From the NCBI GenBank assembly GCA_011799875.1, contig CM022299.1, forward strand, positions 213,658,070-213,722,069: 64,000 nt of DNA. Direction: 5' to 3'. This document shows, piece after piece, positions 12,294 to 24,309 of this stretch (the first letter of the stretch is position 1; each line of letters starts with the position of its first letter). The translations under genes and the position numbers were made by a program. The notes under the pieces are model-generated. The model worked only from the letters and a program-made list of their open reading frames with translations. It did not search any database and was not told the DNA's origin. This DNA comes from Thinopyrum elongatum (Eukaryota; Streptophyta; Magnoliopsida; Poales; Poaceae).

Positions 12294-13427
12294 AGGCGCT
12301 GATCGCCGGTATCCATGAAGAAGAGGAAGCAGAGAATACGACGTCATGGAGGGAGTCGATCGCGTCGGCCTTGGGTCCTTCCGGCTCCTGGCCTTGATTG
12401 AAGACGGAGAAGACGACGTAGGCGAGTCGACCAGGAGCAAAGACAACAGCGGAGGAGGGCTATGGCTGCGGCAGAGCCTTGGAACTGCTCCGGGAGCTCT
12501 CTGGAAGAAGAGGCGACGACTATGGTGGCGTGGCTTGGACCTACCGGGTGGCGGCAGCGCGTAGAGGGGAGAGAGAAACCCTACGACGCTCGGCTGGGGC
12601 TTTATAGGAGGGCAAGGGGGGCTCGGCCACGGGGGCGTCGCGGTGGCCATGTGCCCCTGCTCGGCCGGTGTTACTGTGAGAGAGAGGGGGGTGCGTGAGG
12701 TGGAAGAAAAAGGTGAGGGGGAGATGTTGACAGGTGGGGCCGGCCCAGTGCATGTGAGAAATTACCAGAGAGAGAGATGGGCGTCCAGGTGGCTGGGCTC
12801 TGGCTCGTCTGGGCTGCACTGGGTCTCTCTCTCTCCCCTGGCATTTCCCTTTTCATTAAAAAACAGGAAAATAGGGGAAATGTAGAGGGAGTTAGTAGTG
12901 GAATTGAGGAGAGACAAAAATATATCTAGAAACCTGGAATTATGCACAATTTAATGAAATTGAGTTTGGTAATTTTAAAGATAGAAAATTTAGACAAGTT
13001 TGAATTAACTTGCATGAATTTTGAATTTGACCAAAATAAATCCAAATGGGCTTAAGTCTGGAAGAGAGGGTATTGACATGCTTTAGGATTTTTAGGAATA
13101 TAGTGAACATTAATCTGAAACAGAAAATGCCACTAGAGCAACAATTGAAAGAAAGGAAGAAAATGGAGAAGTCCTTGTTGGATTTGAAAACTTGGTGAAA
13201 CAAGTTGAAAGAGCTTGGGCATGAGGTGTTGGAAGGATAAAAAGAGAAAATGAAGAAGAGGAGGAGCCAATGCACATGAACAAGTAAAAGAAAACAAGCA
13301 TAACAATAATATGGAGATGATGATGCATGATGCAAAATAATTAACATGAAGACACAACAAACATCAACATAAAATCCAAGCAAGAACATATCACATTAAT
13401 AATGGAGGTCTCGGTCTTGGGCTGTCA
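12294..13427 (-). mobile_element. Gypsy-type LTR fragment, minus strand, split by the Tekay-type insertion
   Basis: Read on the minus strand this piece begins TGTGACAGCCCAAGACCGAG at 13427, a start typical of gypsy LTRs, and runs leftward until it is cut at 12294 by the Tekay-type element. It has an AT-rich upstream part, a GC-rich block and a TATA box (12600-12607). Its remaining part should lie left of the window. The minus-strand Pro/Ser-rich open frame at 12264-12650 crosses the junction and is not a gene. Confidence 0.6.
12600..12607 (-). promoter_or_regulatory. TATA box of the LTR fragment
   Basis: On the minus strand CTATAAAG sits between a GC-rich upstream segment and a downstream segment with TAGGGTTTCTCTCTCCCC, the arrangement of a plant core promoter and 5' leader. 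This would be the LTR promoter, in agreement with the inferred minus orientation. Confidence 0.5.
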
Positions 13428-15014
13428 CAACTAGTACCTCCCACATATTACCATCTTTATATCGCAAAACTATTGCAAGGAATCAAACTTATCATATTCA
13501 GTGATCTACATGAAAGTTTTTATTATATCCCTCTTGAATACATATCATATTAGGACCAATTTCATAACTCGTGCATATTGCCATTACTGTTTATCAAACT
13601 CTCAAAATGATATAAGTGAAGCATGAGATTATATCTATTTCTTTAAAATATAACCACCGCCGTGCTCTAAATGATATAAGTGAAGTACTAGAGCAACTGC
13701 CTAGCTCAAAAGATATAAGTGAAGCATATAGAGTATTCTAACAAATCACGAATAATGTGTGTCCCTCTCAAAAAGGTGTGTCCAGCAAAGATGATTGTGG
13801 CAAACTAAAAAGCAAACAAAGCAAAGACTCATATAATACACTACACTCGAAGCAAAACTCATACCATGTGTTGAATAAAAATATAGCTCTAAGTAATTTA
13901 TTGATGGTTAGTAGAAGAAAGAGGGGATGCCATCTGGGGCATCCCCAAGCTTAGCGTCTTGGGTGTCCTTGAATATTACCTTGGGGTGCCTTGGGTATCC
14001 CCAAGCTTAGGGTCTTGCCACTCCATATTCCTTCATCCATCACGATCTCACTCAAAACTTGAAAAGTTCAGCACACAAAACTCATCAGAAAACTCGTGAG
14101 ATCCATTAGTATAACAAGCCAATCATAAACTTTAGGTACTATTGTAAACCCATTCATAGTTTATTATTGCATAATACCTACTGCATTCTAACTTCACCAT
14201 GACTTATACCCCCCGATACAATCCATAGATTCATTAAAACAAGCAAACAATGCAACGAAAACAGAATCTGTCAAAAACAGAACAGTGTGTAATGATCTGG
14301 ACGAACCCAATAATTCTATAACTCCAAAAATTCTGAAAACTTAGGACAACATGGGTAATTTGTATATCAATCATGTGTAATTTCATAATTTTATCACATT
14401 CCAGTGAATTTATAAAATTCTGCTACTAGGCGCAAAAGTTTCTATTTTTTCACAGAATCAAAGCAACTATTAACCAAATCATCCCAAAGGCTTTACTTGG
14501 CACAAACACTAATTTAAACACAAAAGCACAACCATAACAGTAAAGTGTGTGCACACACAAAAACAGAAAATAAAGATAACCATTGGGTTGCCTCCCAACA
14601 AGCGCTATTTTTTTACGCCCCTAGTTAGGCATAATGCTTAGCTTCAAGTGTTGTCATCCTTAGTTTCTAAATCATTGGGTATATGTTCATCGGTTTTTTT
14701 TCAAAAACAATGGGGAACACATTATTAACCACAATTTTAGCATTGTCAAAGCAACCTTCCTAAAACCCTTGTTGGTTCCCCTTTACTATCCGAGAATATT
14801 GTTGATTAATACTATTGAAAACTTGTTGGATAATATGTATGGAAGGAACTTCCTTTTTGGTATTTTCATCAAAAGTATGATTATCACGAAACAAATACCT
14901 CAATAGATAATCTTCATCTATAACAGGACGTTCATGGCTCATATTATAAAAATCAAAGATCTCTCTAGCCTCTCATACTATATAATCAAATTCATTCATA
15001 AGGACAAGAGTAGT
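13428..15014 (-). mobile_element. Athila-type (Sabrina/Fatima-like) internal-region fragment
   Basis: This AT-rich stretch resembles 18830-20150 and 28680-30530, the internal regions of the two Athila-type elements in this window. All share ATATAAGTGAAGCA repeats, the GCATCCCCAAGCTTAG motif, CAGAATCTGTCAAAAACAGA and GGGTTGCCTCCCAACAAG. It carries no LTR or primer site. It is bounded on the left by an LTR start (13427) and on the right by the LTR start of the Tat-type remnant (15015). The only coding trace is the frame at 14760-14942. Confidence 0.7.
14760..14942 (-). pseudogene. Short remnant of an element-encoded ORF
   Basis: A 60-residue minus-strand frame beginning MSHERPVIDEDYLLRY. The same frame can be read further upstream to about 15000 across one TGA stop. 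It ends at TGA 14760. I recall similar peptides from Triticeae repeats but cannot name a domain. It is probably the remnant of a gag-position ORF of the surrounding Athila-type fragment. Confidence 0.4.
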
Positions 15015-15099
15015 TGCCGGAATCGGGGCTCCGGGGACCCAAAGGTTCGAACTCTGGGGTGCACTCGTTCCTACCGCCCTATCCTTCCCAGCCGGTAGC
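15015..15099 (-). repeat. LTR of the Tat-type remnant, first 85 bp
   Basis: TGCCGGAATCGGGG at 15015 begins the LTR. Its last five bases, GTAGC (15095-15099), pair with GAAGC at 22445-22449 as the target duplication of the Athila-type element nested here. Confidence 0.6.
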
Positions 15100-15116
15100 T
15101 AACGTGGCTTGAGACT

Positions 15117-16620
15117 TGATGACCCACAAGTATAGGGGATCAATCATAGTCCTTTAGATAAGTAAGAGTGTCAAACCCAATGAGGAGCAGAAGGAAATGA
15201 CAAGTAGTTTTCAGCAAGGTAATTTCTGCAAGCACTGAAAATAGTCGGTAACAGGTAGTTTGATAGCAAGATAATTTGTAAGGAGCAAGTAATGGTAACG
15301 GTAAATAATATGCAGCAAGGTAGCCCAATCCTTTTGTGGCAAAGGACGGGCCAAAATGGTCTCTTTTGATAAGCAAAGCGTTCTTGAGGGTACACGAGAA
15401 TTTCATCATATCACTTTCATCATGTTGGTTTGATTCGTGTTCGCTACTTTGATAATTTGATATGTGGGTGGACCGGTGCTTAGGTGTTGTTCTTACTTGA
15501 ACAAACCTCCTACTTATGATTAACCCCCTCGCAAGCATCCACAACTACGAGAAAAGTATTAAGATAAAATCTAACCATAGCATTAAACTTTTGGATCCAA
15601 ATCGGTCCCTTACGAAGTGGTGCATAAACTAGGGGTTTAAGCTTCTGTCACTCTAGCAACCCATCATCTGATAACTACTCCACAATGCATTCCCTTAGGC
15701 CCAAATATGGTGAAGTGCCATGTAGTCGGCGTTCACATGACACCACTAAGGGAATCACAACATACATATCATCAAAATATCGAACACATATCAAGTTCAC
15801 ATGATTACTTGCAACATGACTTCTCCCGTGACCTCAAGAACAAAAGTAACTACTTACAAATGATAATCATGCTCAAGATTAGAGGGGTATTAGATAGCAT
15901 AATGGATCTGAACATATAATCTTCCACTAAATAAACCATATAGTAATCAACACTACTAGTCACCCACAAGTACCAATCTAAGGTTCCGGTACAAAGATTG
16001 ATCACAAGAGATGAACTAGGGTTTGAGAGGAGATGGTGTTGTTGAAGATGTTGATGGAGATGGCCCTCCCAAAGATGGGAGAGTTGTTAGTGATGACGAT
16101 GGCGATGATTTCCCCCTCCAGGAGGGAAGTTCACCCGGCGGAATCGCTCCGTCGGAGGGCAAAAGTGCTCGTGTCCAAGTTTCGCCTCGAGACGGTGGCG
16201 CTTCGTCCCGAAAGTCCCCCCTTGATTTTTTCTAGGTCAAAATGACCTATATACCAGAATATGGGCACCGGAGGTGGGCCGAGGAGGGCACAACCCACTA
16301 GGGCGCGCCTGGGGGGGCTGGCGCGCCTAGGTGGGTTGTGCCCACCTGGTGGGCCTCCTCCGGTAGTTATTTGCTCCAGTATTTTTTATATATTACAAAA
16401 TAATTCTTCGTAAATTTTCAGCTCATTTGGAGATGTGTAGAATAGGTAACTCTGACATAACTTTTTTAGGTCCAGAATTCCAGCTGCCGATATTCCCCCT
16501 CTTTGTGTAAACCTTGCATATTATGAGAGGAAAGGCATTATAATTACTCCAAAAAGCATTATTATGCATAAAAACATTATAAATAACAGTGGGAAAACAT
16601 GATGCAAAATGGACGTATCA
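15117..16620 (-). repeat. Solo LTR (Sabrina-like), 1504 bp
   Basis: Minus-strand termini are TGATACGTCC (at 16620) and GGGTCATCA (at 15117), so TG...CA. It is flanked by AGACT (15112-15116) and AGATT (16621-16625), a target duplication with one transition. The split host sequence GGCTTGAGACT / GTGTCGGTATT matches the uninterrupted copy at 20938-20957 except for one base. There is no internal domain, so it is a solo LTR left by LTR-LTR recombination. Short open frames near 16023-16245 overlap a GC-rich part and are not genes. Confidence 0.85.
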
Positions 16621-16625
16621 AGATT

Positions 16626-18062
16626 GTGTCGGTATTTCCCCAAAGAGGAAGGGATGATGCAGCACATCTACGGTAAGTATTTGCCTCAGTTATGAAACCA
16701 AGGTATCAATCTAGTAGGAGAACAAAAGCAACACTATGTAAACGGTACCTGCACACAAAGAACAAATACTTGCAACCCGACGCGTAAGAGGGGTTGTCAA
16801 TCCCTCCTCAGTAAAAAGATAGATTAATTTATATAAGATTGGATAAATAGATCTAGCAAGAATGCAAAATAAAATAAGTAAATAAAAAGTGCATCAAGGT
16901 ATTTTTGGGTTTTTGGAATAATATATCTAAAAACAAATATGATAAAATATAGATCTGAAAGCAATATGATAAAAGATAGACCCGGGGGCTGTAGATTTCA
17001 CTAGTGGCTTCTCTCAAGAAAATAGCATACGGTGGGTAAACAAATTACTGTTCAGCAATTGATAGAAGAACAAATAACTATGACGATATCCAAGGCAATG
17101 ATCATGAATATAGGCATCATGTCCAAGACTAGTAGACCGAAACGATTCTGCATCTACTACTATTAGTCCACACATTGACCGCTATCCATCATGCATCTAG
17201 TGTATTAAGTTCATGGAGAAACAGAGTAATGCAATAAGAACGATGACATGATGTAGACAAGATCTATTCATGTAGGAATAGACCCCATCTTTTTATCCTT
17301 AATAGCAATGATACATGCGTGTCTTGCTACCCCTTTTGTCACTGGGTGAGGACACCGCAAGATCGAATCCATCACAAAGCACCTCTTCCCATTGCAAGAA
17401 AAATCGATCTAGTTGGCCTAACTAAACCAAAGATTCAGAGAAGAAATACGAGGCTATAAATAATCATGCATATAAGAGATCAAAGAAGACTCAAATAATA
17501 TTCATGGATATAGATCTGATCATAAACTCGCACTTCATCGGATCCCAACAAACACACCGCAAAACGTCATTACATCAAATAGATCTCCAAGAGAATATTG
17601 TATTGAGAATCAAAAAGCGAGAAGAAGCCATCTAGCTACTGCCTACGGACCCGTAGGTCTATGGTGAACTACTCACGCATCATCGGGGGAGCACCAATGA
17701 GGATGATGAACCCCTTCGTGATCGTGTTCCCCTCCGGCAGAGTGCTGGAATAGGGCTCTAGATTGGATCTCGTGGTTCTGGAACTTGCGGCGGCTGGAAT
17801 TGTGTTTCGATTGCTCCCCTAGGGTTTATGGAATATTTGGGTATTTATAGAGCTGAGAGGCGGTGGAGAGGACCTCCGTGGGCCCCACAACCCATCAGGG
17901 CATGCCAGGGGCCTTTGGTGCGCCCTGGTGTCCTGTGGGCCCCACGGGCCTCCCCTCTGGTGCTTCCTTGGCTCCCAAGTTGTCTTCTGGTCAAAAAACA
18001 AATCTGCAAAAAGTTTCGTTGCGTTTGGACTCTGTTTGATAGGGATATTCTGTGAAGTAAAT
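16626..18062 (-). repeat. 3' LTR of the Athila-type element, truncated
   Basis: Aligns with 20948-22286. About 160 bp corresponding to the LTR start (22287-22444) are missing at its right edge, together with the expected polypurine tract. It contains about 100 bp (near 17543-17640) that are deleted from the other LTR, whose sequence jumps from CGGAT to CTACCTACGG at about 21863. Confidence 0.8.
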
Positions 18063-20159
18063 AGATAGACCCTTCGCAGAGGAAAGCAGAGATTTGTAGG
18101 GGTGCCAGAGCTCAAGGCTTAAATTGAGAGGTAAAAATTTTGAGAGGCATGCTTTTCCCGTCAATGAAAACGACCGAGTAGTTCCCAATACTTTCCATGC
18201 TAGATACATCATAGGCGGTTCCCAAACATAAATAAAGTTTATTCCTTTTTCCACCATTCTTTCACAATCCATGGCTAGCCGTATACACGGGTGCCTTCCA
18301 TACCAACACTTTCCAAGGAATTTATTATTTGACAACATAAAGTAAATTTCTTTTTCATTTCGGGACTGGGAATCCATATTACCGCCATACTCTCGTGCAA
18401 TGACAAGTGAATAAACACTCATCTTGAGAATAACACATCTAGCATGGAAAAATATTGGCCACCCCCTGCCGCTTCATGAGCGGTACGGGCACACAAAAAG
18501 GAAATTCATTTTGAAAATTAGAGTTGGCACATACAAATTTACTTAGAACGGCACGGAAATACCGCATATAGGTAGGTATGGTGGACTCATATGGCAAAAC
18601 TGGGTTTAAGGGTTTTATATGCACAAGTAGTATTCCCACTTATTACAAATGGAGGCCAGCAAATAGATTGAGAAGCAACCAACCAAGAAACAAAAAATTC
18701 ACAAAAATGAGCATTAAACATAACTAACACCGAATAATGCACCACAAGTGGGATGTAATTTCATTGCATAACTATTGACTTTCGTGCTTGCATAGGGAAT
18801 CACAAACCTTAACACCAATATTCTTACTAAAGCACAATTACTCACCAACATGGCTCACATATTACTATCATCATATCTCAAAACTATTACTAAGAATCAA
18901 GTTTATTTTGTCCAATGATCTTCATGAAAGTTTTTATTATATCCCCCTTGAATATCTATCACTTTGGGACTAATTTCATATGTTGCATTTGCTTTTGAGA
19001 AGCTCAGACAAATTTAAGTGAAGAACATGAGCATAAAATTTTTCATCTCTCAAAATAATATAAGTGAAGCATGAGAGAATTTCTTCAAAAAATTTACTAA
19101 CTCTCAAATAAATATAAGTGAAGCATGAGAGAATATTTCTTCAAAAATTAAAGCACACCGTGCTCAAAAAGATATAAGTGAAGCACTAGAGCAATTCCAT
19201 AGCTCAAAAAGTTTAAGTGAAGCACATAGAGCAATTCTAACAAATCATAGCATAATTTTGGCTCTCTCAAATAGTTGTGTCCAGCAAGGATGATGGTGAC
19301 AAACTAAAAAGCAAAACAAATAAAGACTCAAATAATACAAGACGCTCCAAGCAAAACTCATGATATGTGACGAATAAAAATATAGCTCCAAGTAAAATTA
19401 CCGATGGTTGTTAGAAGAAAGAGAGGATGCCTGCCGAGGCATCCCCAAGCTTAGTTGCTTGGTTCTCCTTGAATATTAACTTGGGGTGCCATGGTCATCC
19501 CCAAGCTTAGGCTCTTTTCACTCCTCATTCCTTCATCCATCGAGATCTCAGCCAAAACTTGAAAACTTCAATCACACAAAACTTAACAAAACCTTCGTGA
19601 GATTCGTTAGTATAATAAAGCCAATCTTTGCTTTAAGTGCCATTGAAAACCCATTCATATTTTTTTATTGCATTACAACTACTGTATTTTAACTTTACCA
19701 TGTCTTATACCCCCCAGATACAATCCATAGATTCATCAAAATAAGCACACAATGCAAAGAAAACAGAATCTGTCAAAAACAGAACAGTCTATAAATATGC
19801 GAATTTTACTCATACTTATGTAAATCCAAAAATTCTGAAAAACTAGGAAAAGATAGGAAATTTGTATATAAATCTTGTGTAAAAACTTCAGAATTTTTCA
19901 TTGCTCCTGTGAATTTTAACAATCCTGTTACTAGACGCAAAAGTTTCTGTTTTTCAACAGCATCAAATCAACTATCACCCAAAGCTATCCCAAAGGCTTT
20001 ACTTGGCACAAACACTAATTAAAACATAATAATAACAGAGGCATAATTGTGCAAACACTCAATAACAGAAAGAAAAAGGCAAAAATAAAATTTATTCATT
20101 GGGTTGTCTCCCAACAAGTGCTATCGTTTTATGCCCCTAGCTAGGCTCAATGCATAGAT
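18063..20159 (-). other. Noncoding internal region of the Athila-type element
   Basis: AT-rich sequence without a supportable gene. It holds the ATATAAGTGAAGCA repeats (near 19060-19220), a pair of PPT-like GCATCCCCAAGCTTAG motifs with a hairpin (19424-19512), the CAGAATCTGTCAAAAACAGA motif (about 19765) and the GGGTTGTCTCCCAACAAG segment (about 20100). The same blocks recur at 13428-15014 and 28680-30530. Confidence 0.7.
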
Positions 20160-20724
20160 TCAAGTATTGTCATCTTTGCTTTTCACCACCTTAGTGAGGG
20201 CTTTCTCAAACCCAGGAGGCTCTTTACGCTTCCCTAAATTCTCAGGAAAAGATACCATCTTAAGATCTAAAATATCCAACCGCGTATTACAAAGAGTAAT
20301 CAAAGTATTCATGCGGTTGAGATTTCCGCTAATATGCTTGAGGGGTTCATTATATTTTTGCATCTCAACCAAATTTTTTCTGTAAATCACCCAATATGTC
20401 TAATATTTGAATCCCTTCTTGTGTAAAAGTAAACCCCTTTTTTGGTGGTGGAACTCCCAGTATTCCCTCTAGAATTTCATAAGCAACATTAGCATCAAGC
20501 TCAATAAAATTCCCTTTTGCGGCAAAATCCAAGAGTTGTCTATGGTGCAAAGTTAACCCTACATAAAAATTACGAAGCAAGATCTTTGCATCCCCTTTTA
20601 GATTACAAATGCGGTAAGATTCCATTAGCCTATACCAAGCATCTTTCAAATTTTCTCCTTGTTTCTGCTTGAAGTATAGAACTTCAAAATCTGGTGACAA
20701 AGGAGGGGTGGTCATGCTAGTCAT
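20160..20724 (-). pseudogene. Gag-like ORF of the Athila-type element, one frameshift
   Basis: On the minus strand the likely start is ATG at 20724 (MTSMTTPPLSPDFEV), about 180 bases after the primer site; an open frame extends upstream to 20841. The segment FKQKQGENLKDAWYRLMESY and the following RNFYVGLTLHHRQLLDFAAK resemble gag proteins of Athila-type elements as I remember them. The frame stops near 20365 but continues after a one-base shift in an A-run (about 20372-20385) to TGA 20160. The product would be about 185 residues, much shorter than a full gag, so it is probably a truncated gag of a non-autonomous family. Confidence 0.65.
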
Positions 20725-20903
20725 AGCAAATAGGTAGGCCAACAAGAGATCTGACGAGAAAAAGGCGGACGAAAAAGAGAAGGCAAATAAAAGGCAAATT
20801 TTTGTGAAGTGGGGGAGATGAAAATGAGAGGAAAATGGCAAATAATGTAAATTGCAAGGAGAGGAGATTTGTGATTAGGAACCTGATAGATGTTGATGAT
20901 GTC

Positions 20904-20921
20904 TCCCCAGCAATGGCGCCA
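20904..20921 (-). other. Primer binding site (tRNA-Asp type)
   Basis: Minus strand TGGCGCCATTGCTGGGGA lies 10 bases inside the LTR. It differs from TGGCGCCGTTGCCGGGGA, the usual tRNA-Asp primer site of Athila elements, by two transitions. Confidence 0.8.
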
Positions 20922-20931
20922 GAAATTCCTT

Positions 20932-22444
20932 TGACGTGGCTTGAGACTATGTCGGTATTTCCCCAAAAAGGAAGGGATGATGCAGCACATCTATGGTAAG
21001 TATTTCCCTCAGTTATGAAACCAAGGTATCAATCCAGTAGGAGAACAAAAGCAACACTATGTAAACGGTACCTGCACACAAAGAACAAATACTTGCAACC
21101 TGACGCGTAAGAGGGGTTGTCAATCCCTCCTCAGTAAAAAGATAGATTAATTTATATGAGATTGGATAAATAGATCTAGCAAGAACGCAAAATAAAATAA
21201 GTAAATAAAAAGTGCATCAAGGTATTTTTGGGTTTTTGGAATAATATATCTAAAAACAAATATGTTAAAAGATAGATCTGAAAGCAATATGATAAAAGAT
21301 AGACCCGGGGGCCGTAGATTTCACTAGTGGCTTCTCTCAAGAAAATAGCATACGGTGGGTAAACAAATTACTGTTGGGAATTGATAGGAGAACAAATAAT
21401 TATGACGATATCCAAGGCAATGATCATTAATATAGGCATCATGTCCAAGATTAGTAGACTGACTCCTGCCTGCATCTACTACTATTACTCCACACATCGA
21501 CCGCTATCCAGCATGCATCTAGTTTATTAAGTTCACGGAGAAACGTAGTAATGTAATAAGAACGATGACATGATGTAGACAAGATCTATTCATGTAGGAA
21601 TTGACCCCATCTCTTTATCCTTAATAGCAATGATACATGCGTGCCTCGCTACCCCTTCTGTCACTGGGTGAGGACACCGCAAGATCGAACCCATCACAAA
21701 GCACCTCTTCCCATTGCAAGAAAAATCGATCTAGTTGGCCTAACTAAATCAAAGATTCGGAGAAGAAATACAAGGCTATAAATAATCATGCATATAAGAG
21801 ATCAAAGAAGACTCAAATAATATTCATGGATATAGATCTGATAATAAACTCGCACTTCATCGGATACTACCTACGGACCCGTAGGTCTATGGTGAACTAC
21901 TCACGCATCATCGGAGGAGCACCAATGAGGATGATGAACCCCTCCGTGATCGTGTTCCCCTCCGGCAGAGTGCCGGAATAGGGCTCTAGATTGGATCTCG
22001 TGGTTCTAGACCTTGCGGCGTCTGGAATTTTGTTTCATCGCTCCCCTAGGGTTTCTGGAATATTTGGGTATTTATAGAGCTGAGAGGCGGTGGAGAGGTC
22101 CTTCGTGGGCCCCACAACCCATCAGGGCGTGCTAGGGGCCTCTGGCGTGCCCTGGTGTCTTGTGGGCCTTACGGGCCTCCCCTCTGGTGCTTCCTTGGCT
22201 CCCAAGTTGTCTTCTGGTCCAAAAAAATCTCCAAAAAGTTTCGCTGCGTATGGACTCCGTTTGATAGGGATATTCTGCAAAGTAAAAAACAAGCAAAAAA
22301 CAGCAACTGGCACTGGGCACTATGTCAATAGGTTAGTCCCAAAAAATGATATAAAGTTGCTATAAAATGATTGTAAAACATCCAAGAATGATAATATAAC
22401 AACATGGAACAATAAAAAATTATAGATACATTGGAGACGTATTA
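20932..22444 (-). repeat. 5' LTR of the Athila-type element, 1513 bp
   Basis: Minus-strand start TAATACGTCTCC (canonical TGATACGTCTCC with one change), end CACGTCA. It matches the truncated LTR at 16626-18062. Open frames at 22090-22365 are compositional. Confidence 0.8.
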
Positions 22445-22449
22445 GAAGC

Positions 22450-23252
22450 TAACCACGGCGAGGCTACGATGTGAGCGAGCTAGCGGGAGCGAATCGGTGG
22501 CATAGCGGTTACCCAGGTTCGGGCCACCTTGCGGTGTAAAACCCTACTCCTACTTGGACGGGGTTGCTCCAGAGAGAGAGAGAGAGAGAGAGAGAGTGAG
22601 AATATATGGGTTTTCCGATCCGATCAACGATGGCACCCTGCCCTCCTTTATATCTGCGTTGGTCCTCTTCCCCCGAAAATATTGGCGGGAAGGGTTGCCA
22701 CAGAACGACAATTTTGAAGGGGGACAGGGGCGCAATCTATCCTGACAAAAGGGTGGTCTTCGCCTGCAAAGCCACCATCCATGTCGCGCTGGTAGGCTCG
22801 AGGATGACCTCCTCCCGGCGCGCCCATCCTCTTGGTCTTCTTTCATCGGTCGAGCAACCTTTGGGGGTTGCTTTGGGAACCGGCTTGCTGGCCTTGCTCC
22901 CTTAGCACAAAAGAGGAAATCCTCCTCATCTGCACCTGCTGGCATGGCCTCTGGCGCTATTCGTCGCCGCGTGCGTCACCCACGTGGTGGGCACGAGACC
23001 GCGTGACCGAGCCAACGGTACTTGACTTGCCGCCTCCGGGAGGGTGCCTCGGGAGGTCACCTTGTGAGGCTCTTGTTGAAGCCGCCTGGTCCGCCCTGGG
23101 CGTGTGCCGAGGGGGCCTTGTGAGGCAAGGGCCTCGCGAGGAGTCTTGCTCGTGATGCTTGATGGTGGGCCACTCACTGGGCCCCCGCCATGTGCCGTGC
23201 CCTTGGCCAAAGGCAGACGGGCCTAGATACCCTGGGTTCCACGGGCCCGACA
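22450..23252 (-). repeat. LTR of the Tat-type remnant, remaining 803 bp
   Basis: Continues the LTR after the nested insertion and ends CCCGACA. It contains ACCCAGGTTCGGGCC and AAAACCCTACTCCTAC, blocks also present in the LTR of the complete Tat element (47539-47579), and a GA microsatellite at about 22571-22597. The total LTR would be about 890 bp. Confidence 0.6.
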
Positions 23253-23608
23253 GTAGCCCCCGGGCCCACGGCACGCACGTTCCCACCAATTAGGGGCGAA
23301 ATGGCGCGGACCCTAACCGCCTGCAGGCCAGGCGCGACGCATGGCGCATGATAGATCAGGGGACACCCCCACTTCTCCCACGACGCCTCGGCAACCGTCC
23401 GGGCTGGCATAAAGCCTGCCGGCGCACGGCGCGAGGCCATCATTGCCTTCCTGCGCGTATCCATCCTCCTGCGCTTGTCGAAGGCGAAGAGGTGCGGACC
23501 GCTTGTCCTTCGAGCGCTATAAAGATGAGGGAGGAAAGGACTCCCCGGCCCATCTTCTTCCTCTGACTCCTTCCTCCTGCTCCACGTTCCGAGCCGACCA
23601 CTGCGACA

Positions 23609-24309
23609 ATGGCGAGGGGGAGAGGCCGCGCTCGCACAACTGCCGCGGCGCCCAAGGTGCCGCCTCGGGGGTGCGGGCGCTCTTTCGTGGCCGTCGATGT
23701 TGGTCCAAGCGGCTATGGAAGGGGCGCCGCCCACGGGCGCAGGCGCGGAGGGCGAGGTGCTCGCGGCCGAGGCGGCACGGCCGCCCTCCCTCCCCAGGCA
23801 GGGAGCCATTCAGCCGAGCGGCCCGCGAGTTCATTGTGGACATGCATCGGTGGCCCTGCACTTGGCTCCGGCTTCCAGACTCCTTTGCGGAAGAGATGGC
23901 GGACCACGCGCCGCTAGGCCTGAGGGTGCAGGCAGACGGTTGCTGCAACGGCCCCTCATGGGTGGCGACGGAGTTCACCCCTAGGGGCTTCATGTTCTTG
24001 AGGCAGGGGTGGAAGTTGTTCGCCCTCGCTCGCGGCCTGAAAAGGGGGCACATCCTGTAGTTCAAGTATGACAGGGCCGCCACGCTCTTCATGAAGATCT
24101 TCGGGGTCATAGGTAGCCGCTTGAAGTGCTGCATGGAGAGCGAAGGTAGTGACTCCTTCGGCGAAGACGATGATGATGGCGACGCTTCCCCCTCCAACGG
24201 TAGCGGGAGCAGCAATGGCTCCCCCACATCAAGAGTGAAGATGAGGACACCGATTAGGCATGGACGGCTCCCAAGCCGAAGCCCCGAGGGTGGTCGCGCC
24301 CCGCCTTAG
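23609..24309 (+). pseudogene. B3-like DNA-binding ORF in antisense position of the Tat-type remnant
   Basis: The frame starts ATG 23609 (MARGRGRARTT), shifts frame near 23820, and continues through REFIVDMHRWPCTWLRLPD, LRVQADGCCNGPSWV, FLRQGWKLFALARGLKRGH, a TAG at 24058-24060, then FKYDRAATLFMKIFG and an acidic Ser/Asp-rich tail to TAG 24309. The spacing of basic strand, W, GW..FA..GL..G..L.F.Y and F.V..F matches the plant B3 (REM-like) fold as I know it. It runs opposite to the element and sits next to the 3' LTR, the position of the extra antisense ORF in Tat elements. It may be a captured host domain; a DNA target cannot be inferred. Confidence 0.6.

Larger units (their letters stand above)
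15100..22444 (-). mobile_element. Athila-type (Sabrina/Fatima-like) non-autonomous element
   Basis: On the minus strand the order is 5' LTR (20932-22444), primer site for tRNA-Asp (20904-20921), a short gag-like ORF (20160-20724), a long AT-rich noncoding region, and a truncated 3' LTR (16626-18062 plus 15100-15116). Flanks GTAGC and GAAGC are a plausible 5-bp target duplication with one change. No protease, RT or integrase is present, so it would depend on a partner element. A solo LTR (15117-16620) is inserted 17 bp from the outer end of its 3' LTR. Confidence 0.8.

Noticed and set aside
12264..12650. Minus-strand 128-codon Pro/Ser-rich frame
   Set aside because: It crosses the boundary between two transposons and overlaps an LTR promoter; no domain.
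22550..23289. Open frames around the GA repeat and LTR of the Tat-type remnant
   Set aside because: They lie in LTR sequence, in several frames, without recognisable domains.
23517..24227. 236-codon minus-strand frame
   Set aside because: It is the shadow of the B3-like plus-strand ORF, whose protein pattern is far more convincing.
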